A DNA stretch of 35,461 bases from NCBI GenBank assembly GCA_017961145.1, contig JAGCXU010000096.1, positions 1 through 35,461 on the forward strand, given 5' to 3'. The notes beneath the pieces are model-generated. The model made no database searches. It saw only the letters and a list, made by a program, of their open reading frames with translations, and was not told the origin of the DNA. Positions 28,221-35,461 of this stretch are shown here, in pieces. The number at the start of each line of letters is the position of its first letter. Position 1 is the first letter of the stretch. The position numbers and the translations under genes are program-made. Source of the DNA: Bacteroidaceae bacterium (lineage in GTDB: Bacteria; Bacteroidota; Bacteroidia; Bacteroidales; Bacteroidaceae).

Positions 28221-30567
28221 AATAGCATCCTTCATTGGAGCCAAAACTAACGACCTGAAAGGGCGCGAAATTGACTGGTTGCTGACGGACAGCCGCAGCC
28301 TTTGTTATCCGGAATCGACGCTCTTCTTTGCCATCAAAACCGATGTCGGAAATGGACACCTCTATATTAATGACCTCTATCAAAGGGGAGTTCGAGCGTT
28401 TGTGGTGAGCGAAAATGTGGAAGGCGATTTCCCTGATGCCGACTTCCTATTTGTTCAGAATACGCTCTTCGCACTTCAATCCCTCGCTGCACAGCATCGT
28501 TTGCGCTTCAACATACCCGTCATCGGAGTTACAGGCAGCAACGGCAAGACTGTGGTCAAGGAATGGCTCTACCAACTCTTGGCACCCGATTTCACCGTTA
28601 CCCGCAGTCCTCGCAGTTATAACTCGCAAACCGGTGTTCCTCTCTCTGTTTGGCAACTCTCGGAAAAGACCGAACTGGGCATCTTCGAAGCTGCCATCTC
28701 TCAGCCAAACGAAATGGCGGCTCTGGAACGCATCATCAAGCCCACAATCGGCATATTCACTTGCTTGGGCGGTGCTCATCAGGAGAACTTCTCAACCTAC
28801 GAGGAGAAATGCATGGAAAAGCTCCTGCTGATGAAGGATGCGAAGGTCGTCATTTATCCTGCTGGCGACAAGATTATAGGGGATTGCATTAAGCAAGCAA
28901 GGCTAAAGGGGCGACTTGTTGCCTGCCCTTCCACGGGGAATGCTTACGAGGATAATGAGGCTTTGTGCCGTGCCGCATGCAAGGAATTAGGCCTCGACGA
29001 TGATGTGATCGAGGAGCGCCTACGTGCCCTTGAACCCGTTGCCATGCGACTGGAAGTGAAAGATGGACAAAACGACTGCACACTCATCAACGACTCCTAT
29101 AACAGCGACCTTAGCAGCCTGGACATTGCACTCGATTTCATGAATAGAAGACCCGAGAAAGAAGGCCGTCAGCGTACCCTCATCCTTAGCGATATCCTGC
29201 AGAGCGGAGTGGAACCTCATGCCCTCTATTCCCAACTTGCCGACTTGCTCGAACAACGCGGAATCAACAATCTGCTGGCTGTGGGAGGCGTCATTTCCGC
29301 TCACATGAATTGCTTTGCTGGGTTGCCCATTCGTTGTCGCTTTTTTGCCAACACAGACGCTCTCCTGCAGGACGAAATCCTCTCCTCGCTCGAGCATCAA
29401 CTCATCCTCATCAAGGGTGCACGCAAGTTCCACTTTGAGCGCATCACAGACCGACTGGAGAAGAAAGTACATGAGACCATCCTCGAAGTCAACCTCAGTG
29501 CACTCGTGAAGAATCTCAACTACTATCGCTCCTTCATGAAGCCCGAAACAAAGATGGTCTGCATGGTAAAAGCCGATGGTTATGGGGCAGGAGCTGTCGA
29601 AGTGGCAAAGACATTGCAGGACCAAAATGTCGATTACCTTGCCGTTGCCGTTGCCGATGAAGGCGTGACTCTACGCGAGAAAGGCATCACCCAGGGCATC
29701 ATGGTAATGAACCCCGAAATGAGTAGTTTCAGCGCACTCTTCCAATACCATTTGGAACCAGAGATTTACAGCTTCCGACTACTCGACGCACTCATCTATG
29801 CTGCTGAGCATGAAGGCATTACGAACTTCCCTGTCCACATCAAATTCGATACGGGAATGCATCGCCTCGGTTTCGACCCAGAGAAAGACATCCCGAGGCT
29901 CATCGAACGCCTGAAACGGCAAACAGCCCTCATTCCGCGTTCTGTCTTCTCACACTTCGTAGGAAGCGATTCTGAGGACTTCGACACATTCTCGGAGAAG
30001 CAATACGAACTCTTCCTCTCTGCCAGCAAGCAACTGCAAGAAGCTTTTCCCCACCCCATTCTGAGACACATCTGCAACAGCGCAGCTATCGAACGCTTCC
30101 CAGAAAGACATCTCGAAATGGTTCGTCTTGGACTTGGACTCTACGGCATCAACAGTTGCAACAACGAGATGATTAATAATGTTAGTACTCTTCGGACCAC
30201 CATTCTGCAGATTCACGACGTGAAAGCAGGCGAGAGCGTGGGTTACAGCCGCAAGACTATCTTGGAGAGAGACAGTCGCATCGCAAGTCTTCCAATCGGT
30301 TACGCAGACGGCTTAGACCGCTTGCTCGGTAACAGGAAAGGCTATTGCCTTGTTAATGGGCAGAAAGCCGATTACGTCGGCAATATCTGCATGGATGTCT
30401 GCATGATAGACGTCACCGATATTCCTTGCAAGGAAGGCGACCTCGTTACCATTTTCGGCGATGGACTTCCGCCATCGGAACTTGCTTCACGATGCGGCAC
30501 CATTCCATATGAAATCCTTACCGGAATCGCTCCTCGAGTGAAGCACATCTACTTCGAGGACAAGTAG
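28204..30567 (+). CDS. Bifunctional UDP-MurNAc-tripeptide:D-Ala-D-Ala ligase / alanine racemase
   Basis: This 787-residue MurF-Alr fusion is normal for Bacteroidales. Residues 1-430 are MurF, with the ATP-binding motif GVTGSNGKT (108-116), LINDSYNSD and the C-terminal ligase part. MurF adds D-Ala-D-Ala to the peptidoglycan precursor. Residues about 435-787 are alanine racemase, with the PLP lysine K456 in MVKADGYGAG, the catalytic tyrosine Y681 in VGYSRK, and GLGLYGINS and NICMDVCMIDVTD blocks. Together the two halves supply and use D-alanine in the cytoplasm. The GSCFA gene overlaps it upstream. Confidence 0.93.
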   Translation: MYNTLEIASFIGAKTNDLKGREIDWLLTDSRSLCYPESTLFFAIKTDVGNGHLYINDLYQRGVRAFVVSENVEGDFPDADFLFVQNTLFALQSLAAQHRLRFNIPVIGVTGSNGKTVVKEWLYQLLAPDFTVTRSPRSYNSQTGVPLSVWQLSEKTELGIFEAAISQPNEMAALERIIKPTIGIFTCLGGAHQENFSTYEEKCMEKLLLMKDAKVVIYPAGDKIIGDCIKQARLKGRLVACPSTGNAYEDNEALCRAACKELGLDDDVIEERLRALEPVAMRLEVKDGQNDCTLINDSYNSDLSSLDIALDFMNRRPEKEGRQRTLILSDILQSGVEPHALYSQLADLLEQRGINNLLAVGGVISAHMNCFAGLPIRCRFFANTDALLQDEILSSLEHQLILIKGARKFHFERITDRLEKKVHETILEVNLSALVKNLNYYRSFMKPETKMVCMVKADGYGAGAVEVAKTLQDQNVDYLAVAVADEGVTLREKGITQGIMVMNPEMSSFSALFQYHLEPEIYSFRLLDALIYAAEHEGITNFPVHIKFDTGMHRLGFDPEKDIPRLIERLKRQTALIPRSVFSHFVGSDSEDFDTFSEKQYELFLSASKQLQEAFPHPILRHICNSAAIERFPERHLEMVRLGLGLYGINSCNNEMINNVSTLRTTILQIHDVKAGESVGYSRKTILERDSRIASLPIGYADGLDRLLGNRKGYCLVNGQKADYVGNICMDVCMIDVTDIPCKEGDLVTIFGDGLPPSELASRCGTIPYEILTGIAPRVKHIYFEDK

Positions 30568-30660
30568 TCCGACTCTCTGATAATCAATAGGTTGCCATTA
30601 ATCGCAAAACCAACTCTGAGACCATTAATGATGAGGGTTGACGAGGCACAGCTAAAATGC

Positions 30661-30716
30661 AAACGTAACACGTTACGTTCGGCAACATGGCACGTTATGT
30701 TTGACAACATGGCACG
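30661..30716 (+). repeat. 22-bp-period repeat array in the intergenic region 30568-30790
   Basis: CAACATGGCACG at 30683-30694 and 30705-30716 is exactly 22 bp apart; a weaker unit lies at 30661. The first unit includes a perfect inverted repeat AACGTAAC (30662-30669) / GTTACGTT (30672-30679). No gene is present in the interval. Confidence 0.7.
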
Positions 30717-30790
30717 CTCCATTAATCCCCCATAAACTCTAAACTAAACAAAGAGCAATCCTGAAGGGGGTGGCTTTTTGGATTATATAT

Positions 30791-30821
30791 TTTGCTTTCT
30801 CATTATTTATTCGTACCTTTG
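30791..30821 (+). promoter_or_regulatory. Promoter of the ABC importer/GH20 operon
   Basis: TTTG (30791-30794), 19 nt, TACCTTTG (30814-30821). It shows that the gene starts at ATG 30830 and not further upstream; the leader would be only a few nt long. Confidence 0.75.
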
Positions 30822-30829
30822 TCCTCGAT

Positions 30830-31897
30830 ATGCGTGAAGGAATCTACTTTTTACTATACATTTGTCTGTTTTTCATGTTGCCGGGGTGCAAGGGAAATCG
30901 CGCCGAAAGCTCACAGGAGACGGGCGATACACTCATGCTGCGACACGCCAGGAACCTGACTATTGTAGAGTTTGAGAACCGCATAGAAGTGACGATGCGC
31001 AATCCGTGGGACACAACAAACGTATTGGGGCAATATGTGCTGACAGAACCTCTTCAAAATGCCGCGGTCTTCAGTAGCGTGCATTGTGCCCTGCTCCACG
31101 AGTTGGGAGCAGACGAGGCTGTGGGAGGCATCTGCGACTTCGAGTTCTTCAACTTGCCTTACTACAAACAAGCTGTAGGTAACGGACGTATCGCCAATCT
31201 TGGCAATAGCATGCAACCTAGTCTGGAGAAAATTATCGACCTCAATCCCGATGCCCTGCTGCCAAGTCCGTTCGAAAACAGCGGAGGTCTGGGGCGCATA
31301 GAAAGGCTCGGCATCCCTATCATTTGGTGTGCAGATTACATGGAGAACACACCTCTTGGACGAGCCGAATGGATTCGCCTCTATGGACGCCTGTTTGGGT
31401 GTGCTGAGAAGGCTGACAGCATCTTCGAAGCGGTGGAAACACGTTACCAAGAACTATGTGCTAAAGCCCGAAACACCAAGATTAAGCCTCGCCTCCTTCC
31501 CGAGATGCCTTGGAGCGGACAATGGACTTTGCCTGGTTCTGGAAGTTCCTCAACAAAGCTCTATCAAGATGCTGGAGCGGACTATCTTTTCGCCAACCTC
31601 GAAGGAGCTGGTGGCATTCCCCTAAGCACTGAGAAAGTGGTGGACAAAGCAGTCGAAGCCGACGTTTGGATTATCAAGCATCATGGTCCTCTCGACAGAG
31701 AACAGATGAATGCAGACACGCCTCTGCTCTCAAATATCAAAGCACAGATTTGGTGGTGCGACACATCGAAAACGCTCATCTACGAGGAGACACCCTTTCA
31801 CCCCGAACGACTGCTAGAGAACCTCATCAGCATCCTGCATCCGGAACTGGGCATTCGTTCGAACTATGAATACTTTAGACCACTTGAACATCGATGA
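30830..31897 (+). CDS. ABC transporter substrate-binding lipoprotein (siderophore/cobalamin type)
   Basis: From ATG 30830 the protein has 355 residues and a lipoprotein signal with LPGC (C20). It is a type III (FepB/BtuF-like) periplasmic binding protein: AVFSSVHCALLHELGADEAV near the start, a long connecting helix, and the segments DLNPDALLPSPFENSGGLGR and ALxxxxxIGIPI-like LGIPIIW. Proteins of this kind carry iron-siderophores, heme or cobalamin. The promoter at 30791-30821 lies just before the start. The permease gene follows with a 4-nt overlap (ATGA). The ligand is not readable from sequence. Confidence 0.85.
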   Translation: MREGIYFLLYICLFFMLPGCKGNRAESSQETGDTLMLRHARNLTIVEFENRIEVTMRNPWDTTNVLGQYVLTEPLQNAAVFSSVHCALLHELGADEAVGGICDFEFFNLPYYKQAVGNGRIANLGNSMQPSLEKIIDLNPDALLPSPFENSGGLGRIERLGIPIIWCADYMENTPLGRAEWIRLYGRLFGCAEKADSIFEAVETRYQELCAKARNTKIKPRLLPEMPWSGQWTLPGSGSSSTKLYQDAGADYLFANLEGAGGIPLSTEKVVDKAVEADVWIIKHHGPLDREQMNADTPLLSNIKAQIWWCDTSKTLIYEETPFHPERLLENLISILHPELGIRSNYEYFRPLEHR

Positions 31898-32910
31898 AAG
31901 CAAAATATAAACTCAAGTTGTTGGCAGTTGCGATGGTTCTGCTTTCTGTCGCCAATGTGCTTTGGGGCTCGCTCGACATCCCCGTCAGCGATGTTTGGCG
32001 AATCCTTTGCGGAGGCGAGGTGGAGGGACATCCTGCTTGGAGCATCATCGTTCTGCAAGGACGCATCCCGCAGATGCTGACGGCTCTACTGACGGGTACT
32101 GCTTTGGGCACATGCGGTCTACTTCTGCAAACGGCTTTCCGCAATCCCTTGGCAGGTCCTTCAATCCTCGGCATTGACTCAGGCGCAAACCTTGGAGTTG
32201 CCATCGTGCTGCTTCTGCTTGGAGGTACTGCTTCCATCGGCAGCCTGACGCTTGGTGGACATCTTCTTGTTGTCGTTGCAGCGATGGTGGGAGCCCTCGC
32301 CATCATGGCTTTGCTGATGATACTGAGCAGGCTATTGCGCAGTCAGGTGATGCTCCTCATTACGGGTGTCATCATCAGTTATGTGACGGGCAGCATCATC
32401 CAACTCCTCAACTATTCGGCAACCGAGCAAGGTGTCCACAGCTTCGTCATTTGGGGCATGGGCAACTTCGCTTCCGTCGGCATAGAAAGGTTGCCTGTCT
32501 TCTGTACGCTCTCTTGCTTAGGACTGTTCCTAGCACTCCTACTCATCAAGCCTCTCGACGCGCTTCTTCTTGGCGATCACTATGCCGAGAACCTTGGCAT
32601 CAGGATAGGTAGAGTTCGGCAAATGCTGCTGCTCGTCACAGGTCTGCTTACAGCCACCACGACAGCTTTCTGTGGACCAATTTCATTCATCGGCTTGGCA
32701 GTACCGCATCTTGCACGTCTAACGCTCGGTACATCATATCATCGCACACTGATGCCTGCCACAATGCTAGTAGGCGCGAACCTGGCACTTGCCTGCAACC
32801 TTCTGAGCACTCTGCCGCGCGACGGCAGCATCATCCCAATAAGTGTCATCACGCCACTCATCGGAGCTCCAGTCGTACTGCATGTTATACTGAAACAAAA
32901 GAACAATTAA
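31894..32910 (+). CDS. FecCD/BtuC-type ABC permease
   Basis: A 338-residue polytopic protein with about ten membrane segments. The family motifs are RIPQMLTALLTGTALGTCGL, FRNPLAGPSILGIDSGANLG, and GPISFIGLAVPHLAR near the C-terminus. It forms the membrane channel of an importer for siderophore, heme or cobalamin. It overlaps the binding-protein gene by 4 nt and is followed after only 2 nt by the GH20 gene rather than by the ATPase gene, which lies beyond it. Confidence 0.9.
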   Translation: MKAKYKLKLLAVAMVLLSVANVLWGSLDIPVSDVWRILCGGEVEGHPAWSIIVLQGRIPQMLTALLTGTALGTCGLLLQTAFRNPLAGPSILGIDSGANLGVAIVLLLLGGTASIGSLTLGGHLLVVVAAMVGALAIMALLMILSRLLRSQVMLLITGVIISYVTGSIIQLLNYSATEQGVHSFVIWGMGNFASVGIERLPVFCTLSCLGLFLALLLIKPLDALLLGDHYAENLGIRIGRVRQMLLLVTGLLTATTTAFCGPISFIGLAVPHLARLTLGTSYHRTLMPATMLVGANLALACNLLSTLPRDGSIIPISVITPLIGAPVVLHVILKQKNN

Positions 32911-32912
32911 TT

Positions 32913-34505
32913 ATGAATAAGCGATTTCTATCCTTCCTTCTTGCTGCATTCTGTCTGAGTACTTTTGCAGAAGTCAACTACCAAGTCATCCCTCTCCCTC
33001 AACAAATCGTTTTTGACAAGAGCGGGCAGTATATGCTTCTGTCTGAAGGTATGACTGTAGGCTATCCTTCTGGGAATCAACAGATGAAACGCAATGCCGA
33101 GTTCGCAGCTGAATACCTGAACCTTTCTCTCAATGAGGAAGGCAAGAAAGGTGCTGACATCAACCTCATGCTTGGCCTCAAGAGCAGCAATCCCGATGAC
33201 TATGTCATCAACGTTGGCAAGAAAGGCATTACGATTCAGGGCGCTAGCGAAAGCGGTGTCTTCTACGGCATCCAGACGCTTCGCAAGAGCATCATGAACG
33301 AGACAGGCGAGATTCGTCTTCCCTACGCTTATGTATGCGGTTCGCCACGCTTCAGCTATCGCGGTACGGAACTCGATTGTGCCCGCCATTTCTTCCCCGT
33401 TTCTTTCATCAAGAAGTTCATAAACATCCTTGCTCTGCACGGCATCAATCGCTTCCATTGGCATTTGACAGACGACCAAGGTTGGCGATTCGAAGTGAAG
33501 GCTTTGCCAGAGTTGGCGAAGAAGGCAAGTGTCCGTCCATGTACAATTATTGGCAAGAACGTTGGACTTTCCGACCCTGACAATGCCCTCTACGACGACA
33601 CACCCGAGACGGGTTACTACACTCAGGAGGAGATGCGCGAGATTGTGGCTTATGCCGCAGAGCGCTACATAACTATCATCCCAGAGATTGACCTCCCGGG
33701 GCATATGATTGCAGCAATGAGCGTCTATCCTTATCTGGGCTGTACAGGAGGTCCGTACAAAGTCTGGGGCATTTGGGGCATTGCCGACGATGTGCTCTGC
33801 GCAGGCAATCCCAGAACATTGGAGTTCCTCAAGACAGTTTATGGCGAGCTATGCGACGTCTTCCCCAGCAAACTGATTCACATCGGTGGCGACGAGAGTC
33901 CGCGTGTCCGCTGGAAGAACTGTCCTAAGTGCCAAGCAAAGATGAAAGAACTGGGACTCACCAAAGAGGCAGAGTTACAGACTTATATTAATAAGGAGAT
34001 GGAGGCATTCCTTGCCTTGCGTGGACGACAGATAATCGGCTGGGACGAGACACTGGAAGGTGGCCTGAGCGAGAAGGCTGCCGTGATGAGTTGGCGTGGA
34101 TACGAGGGCGGAACAGCAGCGGCAAAACTTCATCATCAAGTAGTGATGACGCCGACTTCACATTGCTACATCGACTATTATCAGCTCAAGAATCACGACA
34201 AACAGCCCCTCGCTATTGGTGGCTACCTGCCCCTCAGCAAAGTCTATGCAATGGAGCCTGTGCCCGAAGATTTGTCGAAAGAAGAAGCGAAGTACATCAT
34301 GGGAGCACAATGCAATCTTTGGACAGAATACGTCCTCAGTCCCGACCATGCTGAGTATATGCTGCTGCCTCGTCTGGCTGCCATGAGCGAAGTGCAATGG
34401 CTCCAACCCGAAGCAAAGAACTACGAGCAATTCCTGCAACGCCTCCCTGCACTCGAACAGACCTATCGCAAACTTGGATACAAATATTGCACCGCTTACG
34501 AATGA
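32913..34505 (+). CDS. GH20 beta-N-acetylhexosaminidase inside the ABC importer operon
   Basis: A 530-residue secreted glycoside hydrolase of family 20. The signal peptide ends near LSTFA. An N-terminal GH20b-type domain (about 20-145) precedes the catalytic TIM barrel. The active-site pair D327-E328 lies in HIGGDESPR, and the HWHLTDDQGWR motif is complete. GH20 enzymes remove terminal GlcNAc or GalNAc from host glycans or chitin fragments. The gene starts 2 nt after the permease stop and its TGA overlaps the ATPase start as ATGA, so the hydrolase sits between the permease and ATPase genes of one importer. No in-frame break is seen. Confidence 0.9.
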   Translation: MNKRFLSFLLAAFCLSTFAEVNYQVIPLPQQIVFDKSGQYMLLSEGMTVGYPSGNQQMKRNAEFAAEYLNLSLNEEGKKGADINLMLGLKSSNPDDYVINVGKKGITIQGASESGVFYGIQTLRKSIMNETGEIRLPYAYVCGSPRFSYRGTELDCARHFFPVSFIKKFINILALHGINRFHWHLTDDQGWRFEVKALPELAKKASVRPCTIIGKNVGLSDPDNALYDDTPETGYYTQEEMREIVAYAAERYITIIPEIDLPGHMIAAMSVYPYLGCTGGPYKVWGIWGIADDVLCAGNPRTLEFLKTVYGELCDVFPSKLIHIGGDESPRVRWKNCPKCQAKMKELGLTKEAELQTYINKEMEAFLALRGRQIIGWDETLEGGLSEKAAVMSWRGYEGGTAAAKLHHQVVMTPTSHCYIDYYQLKNHDKQPLAIGGYLPLSKVYAMEPVPEDLSKEEAKYIMGAQCNLWTEYVLSPDHAEYMLLPRLAAMSEVQWLQPEAKNYEQFLQRLPALEQTYRKLGYKYCTAYE

Positions 34506-35239
34506 TTGAACTGCAGCACCTTACTGTCGGATACGGCGAGAAAGCTGTACTGTCCGACATCAACCAAATCCTCAAGGCTGGACAATTGGTTTGCCTGCTT
34601 GGAGCGAATGGCGTGGGCAAAAGCACTATCTTGCGCACCCTTGCAGGCTTCCTGCCACCACTTTCAGGAAAGGTTCTGGTTGATGGACGCGACCTGACTT
34701 CGCTCTCCATTTCCGAGCGCAGCAAAGCAGTTTCCGTGGTGCTGACAGAAAGAGTGGAAGTGCCGTACATGAAGGTCAGGGACCTCGTAGGCATGGGACG
34801 TTCGCCTTATACAGGCTTCTTCGGAACGCTCACGAAAGAGGACAGGCAGATTGCCGACGAAGCCATCGAGATGGTGGGAATAAGAGACCTTGCAGAGCGA
34901 ACCATCGATACGCTGAGCGACGGAGAACGGCAGAAGGTTCTGATAGCCAAAGCCTTAGCGCAGCAAACGCCCATCATTCTGCTCGACGAACCGACGGCTT
35001 TTCTCGACTTCCACGCAAAGCTCGGCACGCTCCGACTCATGCTCCGACTGGCTCACGAAACGAACAAGACTATCTTCCTCAGCACGCACGATGTGGAGAT
35101 GGCACTTCGCCTGAGCGACTTACTTTGGATAGTTCAGGACGGAAAGATACAGACTGGCACGACGGCCTCACTCACTGAAAGCGGCATTCTCCGCCACTTC
35201 CTCGGCGACGAAGCCGCAAACTACAGCGCGGCAAAATAA
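34502..35239 (+). CDS. ABC transporter ATP-binding protein (FepC/BtuD type)
   Basis: The start is ATG 34502, overlapping the GH20 stop (ATGA), giving 245 residues. Walker A is GANGVGKST (about 34-42), the signature is LSDGERQK, and Walker B is IILLDEPTAFLD, followed by the H-loop in STHDVEMA. It is the ATPase of the importer whose binding protein and permease are at 30830-32910, separated from them by the GH20 gene. The C-terminus is a normal FepC-like tail. Confidence 0.92.
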   Translation: MIELQHLTVGYGEKAVLSDINQILKAGQLVCLLGANGVGKSTILRTLAGFLPPLSGKVLVDGRDLTSLSISERSKAVSVVLTERVEVPYMKVRDLVGMGRSPYTGFFGTLTKEDRQIADEAIEMVGIRDLAERTIDTLSDGERQKVLIAKALAQQTPIILLDEPTAFLDFHAKLGTLRLMLRLAHETNKTIFLSTHDVEMALRLSDLLWIVQDGKIQTGTTASLTESGILRHFLGDEAANYSAAK

Positions 35240-35250
35240 AGCAGAAAGAA

Positions 35251-35273
35251 AGCCCCCGAAACCAGCGAGGGCT
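35251..35273 (+). terminator. Possible terminator of the ABC importer operon
   Basis: AGCCC (35251-35255) pairs with GGGCT (35269-35273), extended by CG/CG across one mismatch. The T tract after it is weak, so this is tentative. Confidence 0.4.
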
Positions 35274-35275
35274 AT

Positions 35276-35461
35276 CTGTTTCTCGGTCTTCATACTGTGT
35301 TAGTGTTTTCGGGTGTAAGTTACGAAATATTTTTCTTATTACGAGCATCTTCCGCCGAGAAAGTAGGAAAGTAAGAAAGTAGGAAACACGACATTAATAC
35401 ATTTTGAACCAGCAAAAGTAGGTATAATAGGAGATAATATATATATATCGTAATATAATTA
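35276..35461. other. Gene-free end of the window
   Basis: No gene is seen. The stretch holds imperfect direct repeats of GAAAGTAGG/GAAAGTAAG at about 35359-35383 and an AT-rich run with alternating AT near the end. Confidence 0.5.

Noticed and set aside
28204..30567. MurF-Alr fusion as a novelty
   Set aside because: This fusion is the normal form in Bacteroidales.
30770..30829. An earlier start for the ABC binding protein
   Set aside because: A consensus promoter (30791-30821) lies within that stretch, so transcription starts after it.
1..35461. tRNA, rRNA or known riboswitch genes
   Set aside because: None was recognised in the intergenic regions, although a covariance-model scan could still find one.

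Overview
The window comes from a member of the order Bacteroidales; roughly 50% GC and the gene content suggest Prevotellaceae or a close relative, but species cannot be set from the sequence. The evidence is: a MurF-Alr fusion (bifunctional D-Ala-D-Ala ligase/alanine racemase); the Bacteroidetes promoter pattern TTTG-N19/20-TAnnTTTG in front of many genes; an HU-like DNA-binding gene followed by a 32-residue smalltalk gene; a BT4734/DUF3987-type primase-like gene; and GSCFA, HerA-like and FecCD-type genes of the usual Bacteroidales kind.

Layout. (1) 1-8600, mostly minus strand, is accessory DNA: a partial DUF5675 gene, a DUF3987-type primase/ATPase, four small unrecognised genes, a possible gene remnant, then a single-chain MmeI-like (type IIL) restriction-modification enzyme overlapping a gene for an AT-rich two-helix membrane protein. 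Each transcription unit has a recognisable promoter or terminator. (2) 8600-10260 is a repeat-rich hub: promoter and long leader of an HU-like gene, the smalltalk gene, a truncated second smalltalk copy, and several GC-rich hairpin repeats. (3) 10260-14005 is a plus-strand run: metA, a U32-family peptidase/hydroxylase, and a zinc-ribbon membrane lipoprotein. (4) 14030-20697 is an operon for a secreted multidomain GH76 mannanase-like protein, a TolB-like lipoprotein with a CxxCH motif, and a polytopic membrane protein. (5) 20990-24003 is HerA-like ATPase, DUF362 protein, YccF. (6) 24024-27283 is the dxs-trkA pair on the minus strand. (7) 27369-30567 is GSCFA then murF-alr. (8) 30791-35239 is a siderophore/cobalamin-type ABC importer whose permease and ATPase genes are separated by a GH20 beta-hexosaminidase gene, all tightly coupled.

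The strongest unexplained signal is the family of GC-rich hairpin repeats around the HU/smalltalk/U32 region. Two inverted copies of an 80-nt element flank the smalltalk gene. They are nearly identical outside two of their stems, while within those stems six base pairs differ by paired, compensating changes, which suggests that the folded form matters. Related GC-rich hairpins have entered coding sequences without breaking the frame: once in the DUF5675 gene and twice in the U32 gene, which also carries a seven-copy 24-bp in-frame minisatellite. Separately, arrays of about three units with a 22-bp period occur at three or four places, one of them inside a coding region.

All functional names come from sequence motifs and family memory only; no database search was possible.
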